DNA from: Psychrobacillus sp042885655
GTDB lineage: Bacteria > Bacillota > Bacilli > Bacillales_A > Planococcaceae
DNA: 64,000 nucleotides
Assembly (NCBI RefSeq): GCF_042885655.1
Contig: NZ_JBHVRO010000004.1
Coordinates: 186,001-250,000, forward strand
Reading direction: 5' to 3'
The first letter of the stretch is position 1, and each line of letters opens with the position of its first letter. Below the pieces are notes generated by a model. The model made no database searches. It saw only the letters and a list, made by a program, of their open reading frames with translations, and had not been told where the DNA came from. The position numbers and the translations under genes are program-made. Shown here piece after piece: positions 53,149 to 61,697 of this stretch.

Positions 53149-54132
53149 ATGAGCAAAATTCGAATTGGTATTGTAGGGTACGGAAATCTAGGGCGCGGTG
53201 TTCAATTTGCAATAAAGCAAAACCCAGATATGGAGCTAGTAGCAGTATTCACAAGACGTGACCCATCTACAGTTCAAGTAAATGATGCTTCGGTTGGTGT
53301 GTATTTAGTGGATGATGTAAAAGATTTCAAGGATAAAGTAGATGTCATGATTTTATGTGGTGGTTCTGCAACAGATCTGCCAGAACAAACACCACAACTT
53401 GCACAAGACTTCCACACAGTAGATAGCTTTGATACACATGCATTAATTCCTGAGTTCTTTGAAAAAGTGGATAAATCAGCGAAAGCTTCAGATAAAATAA
53501 GTATTATTTCTGTTGGATGGGATCCAGGCTTATTTTCATTAAATAGATTGCTTGGGGAAGTTGTTCTTCCAGAAGGGAATACCTATACATTTTGGGGAGA
53601 CGGCTTAAGCCAAGGACATTCAGATGCAATACGCCGAATTGAAGGTGTAAAAAATGCAGTTCAATATACACTTCCTGTAAAAGAAGCTGTAGACCGTGTT
53701 CGTAACGGCGAACAGCCTTCTCTTTCTACGAGAGAAAAGCATACGAGAGAATGCTATGTTGTACTAGAGGCTGGTGCGAACAAAGAGCAAGTAGAACAAC
53801 AAATCGTCTCGATGCCTAATTACTTTGCTGACTATGATACGACCGTACATTTTATTTCGGAAGATGAATTGAAAAAAGACCATGGTGGAATGCCTCACGG
53901 AGGTTTCGTTATTCGCAGTGGAGTAAGTGGAGCGAATGACCAACAATTAATGGAGTTTTCATTAAAACTTGATAGCAATCCAAACTTCACTTCAAGTGTA
54001 TTAGTTGCGTATGCAAGAGCTGCATACAAGCTTGGCCATGCTGGTCAAAGTGGTGCAAAAACAGTTTATGATATTCCTTTAGGATTGTTATCACCTAAAT
54101 CAGCAGAACAGTTAAGAGCAGAATTACTATAA
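53149..54132 (+). CDS. ddh: meso-Diaminopimelate D-dehydrogenase
   Basis: 327 residues, full length. The NADP site is IGIVGYGNLGRGVQ at the N-terminus; DTHALIPEF and SVGWDPGLFSLNRL are diagnostic for Ddh. It makes meso-diaminopimelate in one step from tetrahydrodipicolinate, ammonia and NADPH, feeding lysine and peptidoglycan. Only some bacilli (for example Lysinibacillus, Bacillus sphaericus group) carry it, which helps place the organism. A terminator follows. Confidence 0.95.
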   Translation: MSKIRIGIVGYGNLGRGVQFAIKQNPDMELVAVFTRRDPSTVQVNDASVGVYLVDDVKDFKDKVDVMILCGGSATDLPEQTPQLAQDFHTVDSFDTHALIPEFFEKVDKSAKASDKISIISVGWDPGLFSLNRLLGEVVLPEGNTYTFWGDGLSQGHSDAIRRIEGVKNAVQYTLPVKEAVDRVRNGEQPSLSTREKHTRECYVVLEAGANKEQVEQQIVSMPNYFADYDTTVHFISEDELKKDHGGMPHGGFVIRSGVSGANDQQLMEFSLKLDSNPNFTSSVLVAYARAAYKLGHAGQSGAKTVYDIPLGLLSPKSAEQLRAELL

Positions 54133-54136
54133 AAAT

Positions 54137-54173
54137 AAAACCGGTGCCTCTTTCATTAGAGTACCGGTTTTTG
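54137..54173 (+). terminator. Intrinsic terminator after ddh
   Basis: AAAACCGGT pairs with ACCGGTTTT, with an inner CTC/GAG arm, followed by TG. Confidence 0.85.
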
Positions 54174-54189
54174 TATAGGGGAGAAGACT

Positions 54190-55134
54190 GTGAAGATATA
54201 CGATTTGCATTGTGATGTGTTATATAAACTAGCAAGGTCCGAGAACCCAATCCCTTTTGAAGATTCTCCATTGCTACAGGCGAACAAAAAAGCATTAGAA
54301 GCTGGTGAGGTAGCTCTTCAGGTATTTGCGGTGTTTGTATCAGAAGGGTTTCCAAAAGAGAAACAATTTATGGAGGCAATCCGTCAAATTGAATTTTTTC
54401 ATACAGAAATTGTAGGGAAACATGATAATGTAGTTGCAATTTACAAGTGGGAGCAACTACAAACGCTACAAGAAGGACAAATTGGAGCTGTATTATCACT
54501 AGAAGGTCTCGATATGATCGACGGAGATATTCATAAGCTAAAGCTATTATTATCCCACGGAGTAAAATTAGTTGGTCTTACATGGAATGGAGCTAATGAG
54601 GTCGCGGATGGTGCATCGGAGAATTCAGGAACTGGATTAACATCTTTTGGAGAAGAAGTTATAGCTTATTTGAACGAACATAATATTATTATCGATGTAT
54701 CCCATTTGAGTGAAAAGTCATTTTGGGATGTATTACCCAAAGCAAAGTGGCTCATGGCAAGTCACTCAAATGCTCGATCAATATGTGATTCGGCTAGAAA
54801 TTTAACAGATAATCAATTAAAAGCATTAGTTAATAGAAATTCACCAATTCATGTTGTATACTATCCACAGTTTATTAATAATTCTAAAAAGTCAGTAGAA
54901 ATGCAAGACTTAGTGGAGCATGTGGATCATATTGTTTCTCTTGGCGGTAAACATTTGATAGGATTGGGTTCAGACTTCGATGGAATTGGGGAATTCGTTT
55001 TTGAACTTGAAGATGCCTCCAAAACGCAGAATTTAGTAAAGCAATTATTAAAAAGCTTTTCTACTAAAGAAGTAGAAGGATTTACATCGCAAAACTTTGG
55101 GAGATTTGTCTATCAGATTAGCAAGGAGGAATAA
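54190..55134 (+). CDS. Membrane-dipeptidase family peptidase (M19)
   Basis: 314 residues. The zinc site begins DLHCDVLYKL (H-x-D), and the later residues lie in VLSLEGLDMIDG (Glu), MASHSNARSI (His) and GLGSDFDGIGEF. It cleaves dipeptides, probably including D-containing ones from wall turnover. GGAGAAGAC precedes the GTG start. Downstream a 30-codon membrane ORF begins 2 bp after its stop. Confidence 0.92.
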   Translation: MKIYDLHCDVLYKLARSENPIPFEDSPLLQANKKALEAGEVALQVFAVFVSEGFPKEKQFMEAIRQIEFFHTEIVGKHDNVVAIYKWEQLQTLQEGQIGAVLSLEGLDMIDGDIHKLKLLLSHGVKLVGLTWNGANEVADGASENSGTGLTSFGEEVIAYLNEHNIIIDVSHLSEKSFWDVLPKAKWLMASHSNARSICDSARNLTDNQLKALVNRNSPIHVVYYPQFINNSKKSVEMQDLVEHVDHIVSLGGKHLIGLGSDFDGIGEFVFELEDASKTQNLVKQLLKSFSTKEVEGFTSQNFGRFVYQISKEE

Positions 55135-55136
55135 TA

Positions 55137-55229
55137 TTGAGTAGTTTGCCCGATTGGTTCTTTGCTGTAGCGATTGCAGTAGTCATTTGTTTCATCCTTG
55201 TTGCAGAGTGGTTAACGCGAAGAGGGTAG
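55137..55229 (+). CDS. 30-residue single-span membrane peptide
   Basis: It is TTG-started, with AAGGAGG 7 nt upstream inside the end of the dipeptidase gene. The sequence is LPDWFF, then about 20 hydrophobic residues, then EWLTRRG. It is short, but the ribosome binding site, spacing and topology (positive-inside tail) argue that it is translated. Function unknown; probably coupled to the dipeptidase. Confidence 0.55.
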   Translation: MSSLPDWFFAVAIAVVICFILVAEWLTRRG

Positions 55230-55278
55230 AGAGTATGGTATACTAGACAAATGAAAAAACGAGAGAAAGAGGAATTAC

Positions 55279-55752
55279 ATGTTAACATTTGAAGAGAAAG
55301 AAGCTATTATCCAAGAATTTGCGGAACTAACTCGAAGAGAAGTATCGATGAAACGAGTAAATTACCATTATGAAGATAGCTTATACGAAAAAACGACAGT
55401 CATTTATCATCTTCATCCAAATGGGAATGGGTTTGTATATGTAGGAGATCTTCCGCAATATGAAGCAGCCGATGATAAAGGACTATTAAATATTCGTGAA
55501 GCTTCGGCAGAAGAATTAAGAAAAATAATTAAAGACTCTATTGCTTATTTATCTACTGAGGAAGAAGAGTTATTAGATGAAGAAGTAGAAGAAGAATGGA
55601 AAAACAAAGAAGATTCCAAGCTAACGTTATTACAAGAAGATACACTTTGGAATATTTATCATGGCTATAACTTAGAAGAAAGCTTTGGTTCTTATGACGA
55701 AGCAAAATCTTATCTTTTAGAAGAAGGCTTCCGCCTCGTTGGGAAGAAGTAA
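55279..55752 (+). CDS. Uncharacterised acidic cytosolic protein
   Basis: 157 residues, with no membrane segment. The first half, YHYEDSLYEKTTVIYHLHPNG, is followed by a glutamate-rich run near residues 95-110 and a C-terminal SYDEAKSYLLEEGFRLV. I do not recognise a named family; it is typical of small conserved Bacillaceae proteins. GAGAAAGAGG precedes the ATG, and the next gene follows at 12 bp. Confidence 0.75.
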   Translation: MLTFEEKEAIIQEFAELTRREVSMKRVNYHYEDSLYEKTTVIYHLHPNGNGFVYVGDLPQYEAADDKGLLNIREASAEELRKIIKDSIAYLSTEEEELLDEEVEEEWKNKEDSKLTLLQEDTLWNIYHGYNLEESFGSYDEAKSYLLEEGFRLVGKK

Positions 55753-55764
55753 GGAGGTCTTCAT

Positions 55765-56139
55765 ATGAAGGGGAAGTATACTGTTTTCATCATTCTAGCG
55801 ATTATTCTCGTCGCAATTGGAGCTACTTTTTATTTTGTTATGCAATTTTTTGAAGACAATCCGACCCAACCTCAACCGATTGGTTATAGTACAGGCATTA
55901 TTGTTGAAATGAATGACAGCAGTATTTTGGTTGTAAGTGATTTATCGGAAGAGGAAGCAAGAAACCTCTCTGTCGAAGAAGCTACAGATACTGGTAAAAA
56001 TGCGACATGGTTTTCATTAACAATGGATCAGCGAAATCAGTTAAAGCTGTATGATGAAGTGAAAGTTGGGTATGAAACACTGGATGAGTCATTTCCAGCT
56101 CAAGGAACTGCGAAAACGGTTGAGAAGTTAAATGAATAA
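55765..56139 (+). CDS. Membrane-anchored DUF3221-like protein
   Basis: 124 residues. A signal-anchor (about 5-24) leads to an exterior domain with GIIVEMNDSSILVVSDL and ATWFSLT, then YDEVKVGYETL. These match the small beta-barrel of DUF3221 (YobA-like) proteins, which often have a lipobox; here there is none. It shares a transcript with the gene above. A terminator follows. Confidence 0.75.
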   Translation: MKGKYTVFIILAIILVAIGATFYFVMQFFEDNPTQPQPIGYSTGIIVEMNDSSILVVSDLSEEEARNLSVEEATDTGKNATWFSLTMDQRNQLKLYDEVKVGYETLDESFPAQGTAKTVEKLNE

Positions 56140-56146
56140 TAAAAGG

Positions 56147-56189
56147 ACCGATGTAACGAGAGGATATATTCTCCGTTCATCGGTTTTTT
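56147..56189 (+). terminator. Intrinsic terminator
   Basis: ACCGATG pairs with CATCGGT, with an inner GAG-GATAT/ATTCTC arm, followed by TTTTT. Confidence 0.8.
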
Positions 56190-56292
56190 AACATATTCAA
56201 GTTAACGAGGGCTGTCGCTGTTGATAAGTGTAGAAAAGAATGTTACTCTTTTGCGAGTGTGTAGTTTTTTGGATGAAAGTAGGTACTCTTTA

Positions 56293-57468
56293 ATGACAAA
56301 AGATCAACGAAAGAAATTATTTGTATTAATGATAAATATGTTTATTGCGGTAGCAAGTTTTGGAATTATCATTCCAATACTGCCTTCATATTTAAAGTCA
56401 ATTGGACAAGGTGGAACTGCAGCTGGCCTTATGATTGCCATTTTTGCGGGTGCACAGCTTATTGCGTCTCCAATTGCTGGGAAATGGGCAGACCAATATG
56501 GAAGAAGGATTATGATCATTGCAGGATTAAGTGGTTTAGCATTATCTATGTTTGTTTTTTATCTGTCGGATTCGGTGGGTATTTTGTATGTCTCACGTGT
56601 TATCGGTGGAATAGGAGCAGCATTATTAATCCCCGCAATCTTTGCATATGTAGCGGATATTACAACCATGGATCAACGTGCAAAAGGGAATAGTTTCATT
56701 TCAGCTTCTATGTCGCTCGGTATTGTAATTGGTCCTGGGGTCGGTGGGTTTTTGGCAGATTTCGGTTTGAAAATGCCACTACTAATTTCAGCAATTGTTG
56801 GAGTCGTGGCAGTTGTATTTTCTATGTTTGTGCTGAAGGAAAGTAAGCCTGAAGAAAGTGGTGCACCTGAAAACAAACCAGAGCCTATGGTGAAGGAGAT
56901 TGTCCAATCGTTTAAAAAGCCGTATTTTATTCCACTTGTCATAACACTTGTGATGAGCTTTGGTTTAATGGCGTATGAATCGGTTCTTGGACTTTTTGTA
57001 GACAACGAGTTTGGTGCTTCTCCTCAAGATATCGCATGGATGGTAACGGCGACGGGAATTGTAAGTGTAATAGTTCAATTGTTTGCTGTTGATAAGATCG
57101 TACGCCGCTTTGGTGAGGCAAACGTATTGAAAATATTCTTAGGTATCACTGCCTTAGGATTTTTCTTGTCCATCGTAGCTTCAAGTTACGCGTTTTTCTT
57201 CATAATTACAATGATTATTTTCCTCTCTACTTCTATTTTACGTCCAGTACTTACGACGCTAATCTCGAAGTTAGCAGGTCAAGAGCAAGGCTTTGCAATG
57301 GGAATGAATAATGCATATATGAGTATAGGGAATGTGTTAGGTCCATTACTTGCTGGATTATTATATGATGTGCATATTATTTACCCATTTGTATTAGGAT
57401 TGATTGTGCTACTTATTACAATGATCGGGTCGATTTTATGGAAGGGTTCAAAAAAGTTAGTAGTATAA
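56293..57468 (+). CDS. MFS drug-efflux type transporter
   Basis: About 391 residues with 12 segments. GKWADQYGRRIMIIAG is motif A in loop 2-3, and VSRVIGGIGAALLIPA is the motif C-like region typical of H+-drug antiporters of the Bmr/NorA/TetA group. I start at ATG 56293 (preceded by AAGTAGG); the longer frame from a TTG at 56221 has no ribosome binding site. The substrate range cannot be read. A terminator follows the gene. Confidence 0.82.
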   Translation: MTKDQRKKLFVLMINMFIAVASFGIIIPILPSYLKSIGQGGTAAGLMIAIFAGAQLIASPIAGKWADQYGRRIMIIAGLSGLALSMFVFYLSDSVGILYVSRVIGGIGAALLIPAIFAYVADITTMDQRAKGNSFISASMSLGIVIGPGVGGFLADFGLKMPLLISAIVGVVAVVFSMFVLKESKPEESGAPENKPEPMVKEIVQSFKKPYFIPLVITLVMSFGLMAYESVLGLFVDNEFGASPQDIAWMVTATGIVSVIVQLFAVDKIVRRFGEANVLKIFLGITALGFFLSIVASSYAFFFIITMIIFLSTSILRPVLTTLISKLAGQEQGFAMGMNNAYMSIGNVLGPLLAGLLYDVHIIYPFVLGLIVLLITMIGSILWKGSKKLVV

Positions 57469-57473
57469 AAAAT

Positions 57474-57510
57474 GCTGTTCCGTAAAGTTAATTACGGAGC
57501 AGCTTTTTTT
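57474..57510 (+). terminator. Intrinsic terminator after the MFS gene
   Basis: GCTGTTCCGTAA pairs with TTACGGAGCAGC with one bulge, followed by seven T. An upstream ATG of the next gene at 57472 would lie inside it and is not used. Confidence 0.85.
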
Positions 57511-57606
57511 GTAAACCTCTTTTTGGAGAATATTCCATATCACGCTGGTATTGTACAAAAACAGAAAGGTATAATGAAACAAAGAACACAGAAAAGGGGG
57601 ATATGT

Positions 57607-58620
57607 ATGGTTTACCGTAAAACCCGTAAAGCTCATTTTGCAATGGCTTTTCTTCTTCTAGTGCTTGCTTCCAATTTTCTTCTGTATCAACCAAGTGTCC
57701 AAGATTTTTTATCTCTTCAAGTTACACGTGAGGCAGTAATCGGATCTCTAATTGATTTGGCAATTGTCGTACCTTTTCTGTTTTATCTAGCATTTAAAAT
57801 TTCTATTAAGCAAACGATTGGACTAATGGTCGCTGGGTTAGTAATTGCTAGATTAATAATTCCATCCGAATTGTTCGCGTCGTATGCTGTAATTCTTTAT
57901 TCAGGTGTTGCAATAGAAGCTTTACTAATCCTCGCAGAACTTGGCTTGTTGTTTTTGGTCATTTGGAAAGTTCCGCAAATTCGAAGGGATATAGAGGAAA
58001 CTGCTTTATTTAGTCTGCTACCAGCCGTAGAAAAAGTTGTGACGAAAAATATATTCATTCAAATCGTCATGTCCGAATTGCTAATGATGTATTATGTATT
58101 TTTTTCTTGGAATAAGAAAGCGCCAAACCATGCAGGTGTAGTGACGATGCATAAAAAGACAAGTGCAGTAGCGATGAATATTATGCTGATACATGCAATT
58201 GTTATTGAAACAATTGGCCTTCATTGGTGGCTACATGAAAAATCGATTGTGCTATCAATCATTATACTCATTTTGAATATATATACGGTACTATTCTTTA
58301 TAGCAGACATTCAAATAACTAGACTGCATCCATTGGAAATTAAAAATGGAAAACTTTATATTACACAAGGATTGACAGCTCGAATTATTGTGCCACTCAG
58401 CAAGATAAAAGATGTTGAGTGGGGAGGAGTACTTCCAAGTAAAGAAACATTGCAATTTATATATCGTGATTTTGAGGAAGTAGTTCCACATGGGGTTATC
58501 TACCTACATGAACCAATAGAAGCAACAACATTCATGGGAATGAAGAAAAGTGTAACGGAGTTTTCTATTCGAGTGGATGAGCCGGAAAAGTTGAAAGCAC
58601 TTCTCGGTAAGTTGGAGTAA
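57607..58620 (+). CDS. Polytopic membrane protein with C-terminal PH-like domain
   Basis: 337 residues when started at ATG 57607, six nt behind AAAAGGGGG. Seven or eight membrane segments occupy the first ~245. A soluble tail with LEIKNGKLYITQGLTARIIVPLSKI resembles a bacterial PH-like domain. Related proteins carry the automatic label beta-carotene 15,15'-monooxygenase in databases, which the sequence does not support. Function unknown. It stands between two terminators and the mhqD operator. Confidence 0.7.
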   Translation: MVYRKTRKAHFAMAFLLLVLASNFLLYQPSVQDFLSLQVTREAVIGSLIDLAIVVPFLFYLAFKISIKQTIGLMVAGLVIARLIIPSELFASYAVILYSGVAIEALLILAELGLLFLVIWKVPQIRRDIEETALFSLLPAVEKVVTKNIFIQIVMSELLMMYYVFFSWNKKAPNHAGVVTMHKKTSAVAMNIMLIHAIVIETIGLHWWLHEKSIVLSIIILILNIYTVLFFIADIQITRLHPLEIKNGKLYITQGLTARIIVPLSKIKDVEWGGVLPSKETLQFIYRDFEEVVPHGVIYLHEPIEATTFMGMKKSVTEFSIRVDEPEKLKALLGKLE

Positions 58621-58670
58621 TCGCTTTCTTAGTTGGGAGCCTCTTTAATTGACCTAGAAATTGATTCAAG

Positions 58671-58702
58671 TTATAATTATCTCAAATTCGAGATAATTAT
58701 AA
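58671..58702. promoter_or_regulatory. MhqR-type operator upstream of mhqD
   Basis: A 32-bp perfect inverted repeat, with half site TTATAATTATCTC and a 6-nt centre AAATTC. The core ATCTC-aaatt-cGAGAT matches the MhqR operator of Bacillus subtilis (ATCTCgaattCGAGAT) at all arm positions. It overlaps the ribosome binding site region of the gene. Binding of MhqR would repress the gene until quinones or electrophiles are present. Confidence 0.75.
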
Positions 58703-58714
58703 AGGAGTTTTAAC

Positions 58715-59320
58715 ATGAAGCATGTTTTTTATAAAGGGACAGATTCAACGCGACCAACATTATTGCTTTTGCACGGTACAGGTGGAAATGAGCATGATCT
58801 AGTGGGTTTGGGTAAAGAAATAGACAGCTCGGCAAATATCTTAAGTGTTCGTGGAAATGTATTAGAAAATGGAATGCCTCGTTTTTTTAAACGCTTAGCT
58901 GAAGGTGTATTTGATTTGGAGGATTTGAAATTCCGAACAGAGGAATTAAAAAAATTCATTGATGAAGCAGCTGAAAACTATGAGTTTGAGCGAGATAATG
59001 TTGTGGCTATTGGGTATTCAAACGGTGCTAATATCGCGGCAAATCTATTGTTTGAATATGAAAGTGTATTAAAAGGTGCAATTTTACACCATCCAATGGT
59101 ACCAAGACGTGGTGTGGAATTACCTTCGCTTTTAGGAACTCCAGTATTCATAGGAGCGGGAAAAAACGATTTTATGTGCCCGGCTACGGAATCCGAGGAT
59201 TTACGTGACATGCTAAAAGGTGCGGGAGCAGAAGTAGAGTTGTTTTGGCATGCCTATGGTCATCAGTTAACGCAAGATGAGGTGCAAGCAGCGAAGGGCT
59301 GGTATCAAACTAAGTTTTAA
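58715..59320 (+). CDS. mhqD: Carboxylesterase/phospholipase family hydrolase, MhqD-like
   Basis: 201 residues, an alpha/beta hydrolase. The oxyanion start is LLLHGTGGNEHDL, the nucleophile elbow is AIGYSNGANIA (G-x-S-x-G), and the late His is in WHAYGHQLT. It is the size of MhqD, part of the Bacillus quinone/electrophile-resistance regulon. The operator in front (MhqR-type) supports this assignment over a generic esterase. AAAGGAG precedes the ATG. Confidence 0.88.
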   Translation: MKHVFYKGTDSTRPTLLLLHGTGGNEHDLVGLGKEIDSSANILSVRGNVLENGMPRFFKRLAEGVFDLEDLKFRTEELKKFIDEAAENYEFERDNVVAIGYSNGANIAANLLFEYESVLKGAILHHPMVPRRGVELPSLLGTPVFIGAGKNDFMCPATESEDLRDMLKGAGAEVELFWHAYGHQLTQDEVQAAKGWYQTKF

Positions 59321-59336
59321 TCGGAAAAATGGGAGA

Positions 59337-59411
59337 ATCGGTCGAATACGACAAATAATCGGTCGAATCAAGCTCAAAATCGGTCGAATAAGACAAATAA
59401 TCGGTCGAAAC
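59337..59411. repeat. Four tandem copies of a 21-bp unit
   Basis: ATCGGTCGAA starts at 59337, 59358, 59379 and 59400, exactly 21 bp apart. The unit is about ATCGGTCGAATAAGACAAAT with a few changes. It lies just after mhqD and before the MMPL terminator. A 21-bp period also equals two helical turns, so protein binding is possible. It could equally be simple slippage DNA. Confidence 0.7.
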
Positions 59412-59420
59412 AAACAATAA

Positions 59421-59450
59421 AGCCAAGCAGAAAATCTCTTCTGCTTGGCT
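59421..59450. terminator. Intrinsic terminator
   Basis: AGCCAAGCAGAA and TTCTGCTTGGCT form a stem around AATCTC. It lies between mhqD and the convergent MMPL gene. Confidence 0.85.
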
Positions 59451-59460
59451 GTTATCTTTC

Positions 59461-61593
59461 TTAATGCCATTTACTCGCTTTATATGGACCTTTTCTAAAA
59501 GGCATCCACCAATTCCATTTACCGAGAAGCTTCATTAAGCTTGGTACTAATAATAATCGAATAATTGATGCATCGATGGCGATGGCAATTGCAATTCCGA
59601 CGCCAATTTGCTTAACTGGCATCACATCGGTAAATGCAAAGGCACCTGTGATAACAATCATAATGAGTGCTGCGGAAGTAATAATTTTACTAGTGGACGT
59701 AAGCCCATCAATCGTAGCAGCCGTATTATCAAGACTTTTCGAATACTCTTCTTGAATACGAGAAATTAAAAACACTTCGTAGTCCATACTTAATCCGAAC
59801 ACTAAACTAAATACAATAACGGGTATGATCAGTGCAATAGATGTTGCCTCTATTCCAAGATGTCCGTATTGGAAAATGTAAACGAGTATACCGAATGTAG
59901 AAGAAAGCCCGATCACATTCATAATAATAGCCTTTAAAGGGATTAAGATGGAACGGAATGCAATCATTAAAATAACAAAAGTGGATCCTAAAATGATTGC
60001 TAGCAGTACTCCTACTTTATTAAATATTTCATCGAAAATTTCTTGATTAAATTTTGGACGACCACCTAGCATCGTATCAACGCCTAAATCTTTTTCAGAC
60101 CATTCGCGAGCCCAATCTTGTGCCTCGGTAGAAGAGCCGTTCAATTTAAGAGTTACTGGGATTAATAATTTGTCTTTTTGAACAAATGTATCGAGCAAAG
60201 GAGTTAACTGCCCTTTTATTTCTGGAACTTGCATGCTTTGCTCCCATTGTTCTACAGTGGGAATTTTACTTGCAGTAAAGATGGAATTAATGGAATCTAC
60301 ATCTTTATCGGCCAGTAATTGTTCTTCTAATTTCTTCATTTCTTTCAGACCTTCTGTATTCTCCCAGCCATCTTTACGTTCTGCAATCATATAGATAGTT
60401 GACTTTTCACCTAAACCAAACTCCTTATCCATTAATTCAAAAGCTTGTCGAGAATCAAAAGAAAGTGGCAATGAATCCACGCTTGGTATAGCTAATTTCA
60501 TATCCTTGACTGGAATAATACCAATCCCTAATACAATTAATGCTACAAGTATTAAAGGTACAGGGTGTTTCATTACATACGAAGCAAAGCTACGCCATCT
60601 AGTAGAAGCTCCTGGTTTCACACGTATAATTGTCCATTTATTAATACGATCTTTAAGTAAAAGTAGTATCGCTGGTAGCAATGTGATAGATGCTAAAACA
60701 GCCATCAATACGACAAGCATACCGCCTAGTGCAATATTTTGGAATATTTCTACTTTCATTACAAGCATCGCACCTAATCCAATAAATACACAAACTGCTG
60801 AGAAAATAATGGAGCGACCTGCAGTCAAAATAGCTGTTTGCACTGCGTCTTGCGCCGAATAGTTTATTCGCTCCTCTTTGTATCGATTGATTAGTAATAA
60901 GGCAAAATCGATGCTGAGCGCTAACCCTAACATTGGAATAATATTCATGACGAATATGGATAAATCCATCGTACCGCTAAACAAAGTCATCATTCCAAAA
61001 GTGGTTACGACTGTAATAACACCAACAACAAGCGGTATAAACGCAGCAATGACACTCCCAAATGCGAGTATGAGAACAATGATCGCAATTGGTAAACCGA
61101 TTGCCTCAGCGCTTACTAAGTCCTTTTGGCTAGCACTATTAATATCTTTATTAATCGCAGCTCCGCCCGTTAATGTAACTCCTTTTTCGTCATTGATCGC
61201 ATCTCTTAAAGTATCCACTACTCCTGGTAAATCATTTGTATCGCTATTAAAATGTAACATAGCATAAGCGACATGATCCTTGTAAAGAGAGGAGTCATCC
61301 AATGGGGATTGAATGGATTCTGCTATATGCAGCTCTTCAATATTTGCTAAAGTCTTTTTTATTGTTTCATCGGTTGTGTGATCGAACACTACAAACATTG
61401 TCTCGGCAGGTAGGTCAAACGTATCTGTCAATTCCTTCATGACTTGCTGATGTTCTCCGTCTGTTTTAAAACCGTCACCTTGTAATAAACCAGGCAACCG
61501 AATTGCAAAAATAGCTAAAATAATAAATAGTATTAACCAAGCAATCAGAATTGTTTTATAGTAACGTGTTACTACATTAGATAAAAAAAGCAT
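59461..61593 (-). CDS. MMPL/RND-type transporter (YdfJ-like)
   Basis: 710 residues with two MMPL domains, each with a large exterior loop and a block of membrane segments (total 11 or 12). The first block has the GLALSIDFALLLINRY motif and the second has FGLSMDYEVFLISRIQEEY, both hallmarks of MMPL proteins (S/D-x-x-x-Y region). It probably moves lipids or drugs using the proton gradient. It matches the size and layout of YdfJ of Bacillus subtilis. The ATG at 61593 follows AGGAGG. Confidence 0.88.
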   Translation of the reverse strand: MLFLSNVVTRYYKTILIAWLILFIILAIFAIRLPGLLQGDGFKTDGEHQQVMKELTDTFDLPAETMFVVFDHTTDETIKKTLANIEELHIAESIQSPLDDSSLYKDHVAYAMLHFNSDTNDLPGVVDTLRDAINDEKGVTLTGGAAINKDINSASQKDLVSAEAIGLPIAIIVLILAFGSVIAAFIPLVVGVITVVTTFGMMTLFSGTMDLSIFVMNIIPMLGLALSIDFALLLINRYKEERINYSAQDAVQTAILTAGRSIIFSAVCVFIGLGAMLVMKVEIFQNIALGGMLVVLMAVLASITLLPAILLLLKDRINKWTIIRVKPGASTRWRSFASYVMKHPVPLILVALIVLGIGIIPVKDMKLAIPSVDSLPLSFDSRQAFELMDKEFGLGEKSTIYMIAERKDGWENTEGLKEMKKLEEQLLADKDVDSINSIFTASKIPTVEQWEQSMQVPEIKGQLTPLLDTFVQKDKLLIPVTLKLNGSSTEAQDWAREWSEKDLGVDTMLGGRPKFNQEIFDEIFNKVGVLLAIILGSTFVILMIAFRSILIPLKAIIMNVIGLSSTFGILVYIFQYGHLGIEATSIALIIPVIVFSLVFGLSMDYEVFLISRIQEEYSKSLDNTAATIDGLTSTSKIITSAALIMIVITGAFAFTDVMPVKQIGVGIAIAIAIDASIIRLLLVPSLMKLLGKWNWWMPFRKGPYKASKWH

Positions 61594-61697
61594 ACATTTC
61601 CTCCTAACACATATCTATCCCTTATTGTACTGGAAAGAAGTGAGAACATGCTAATATAATGTTAAAATGATAGAATCCATAAAGGGAGGAATAAAAA

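Noticed and set aside
56221..56292. Longer start (TTG) for the MFS drug pump
   Set aside because: No ribosome binding site and no membrane-protein-like N-terminus; ATG 56293 is better.
57472..57606. Longer start for the PH-like membrane protein
   Set aside because: The ATG lies in the terminator hairpin of the MFS gene; AAAAGGGGG points to the ATG at 57607.
59337..59411. CRISPR array
   Set aside because: Unit length (21 bp) and lack of unique spacers do not fit; no cas genes are nearby. Classified as tandem repeat.
59267..59470. 67-codon minus-strand frame with an Ile-Arg-Pro-Ile repeat
   Set aside because: It is the translation of the 21-bp tandem repeat and the end of mhqD, not a gene.
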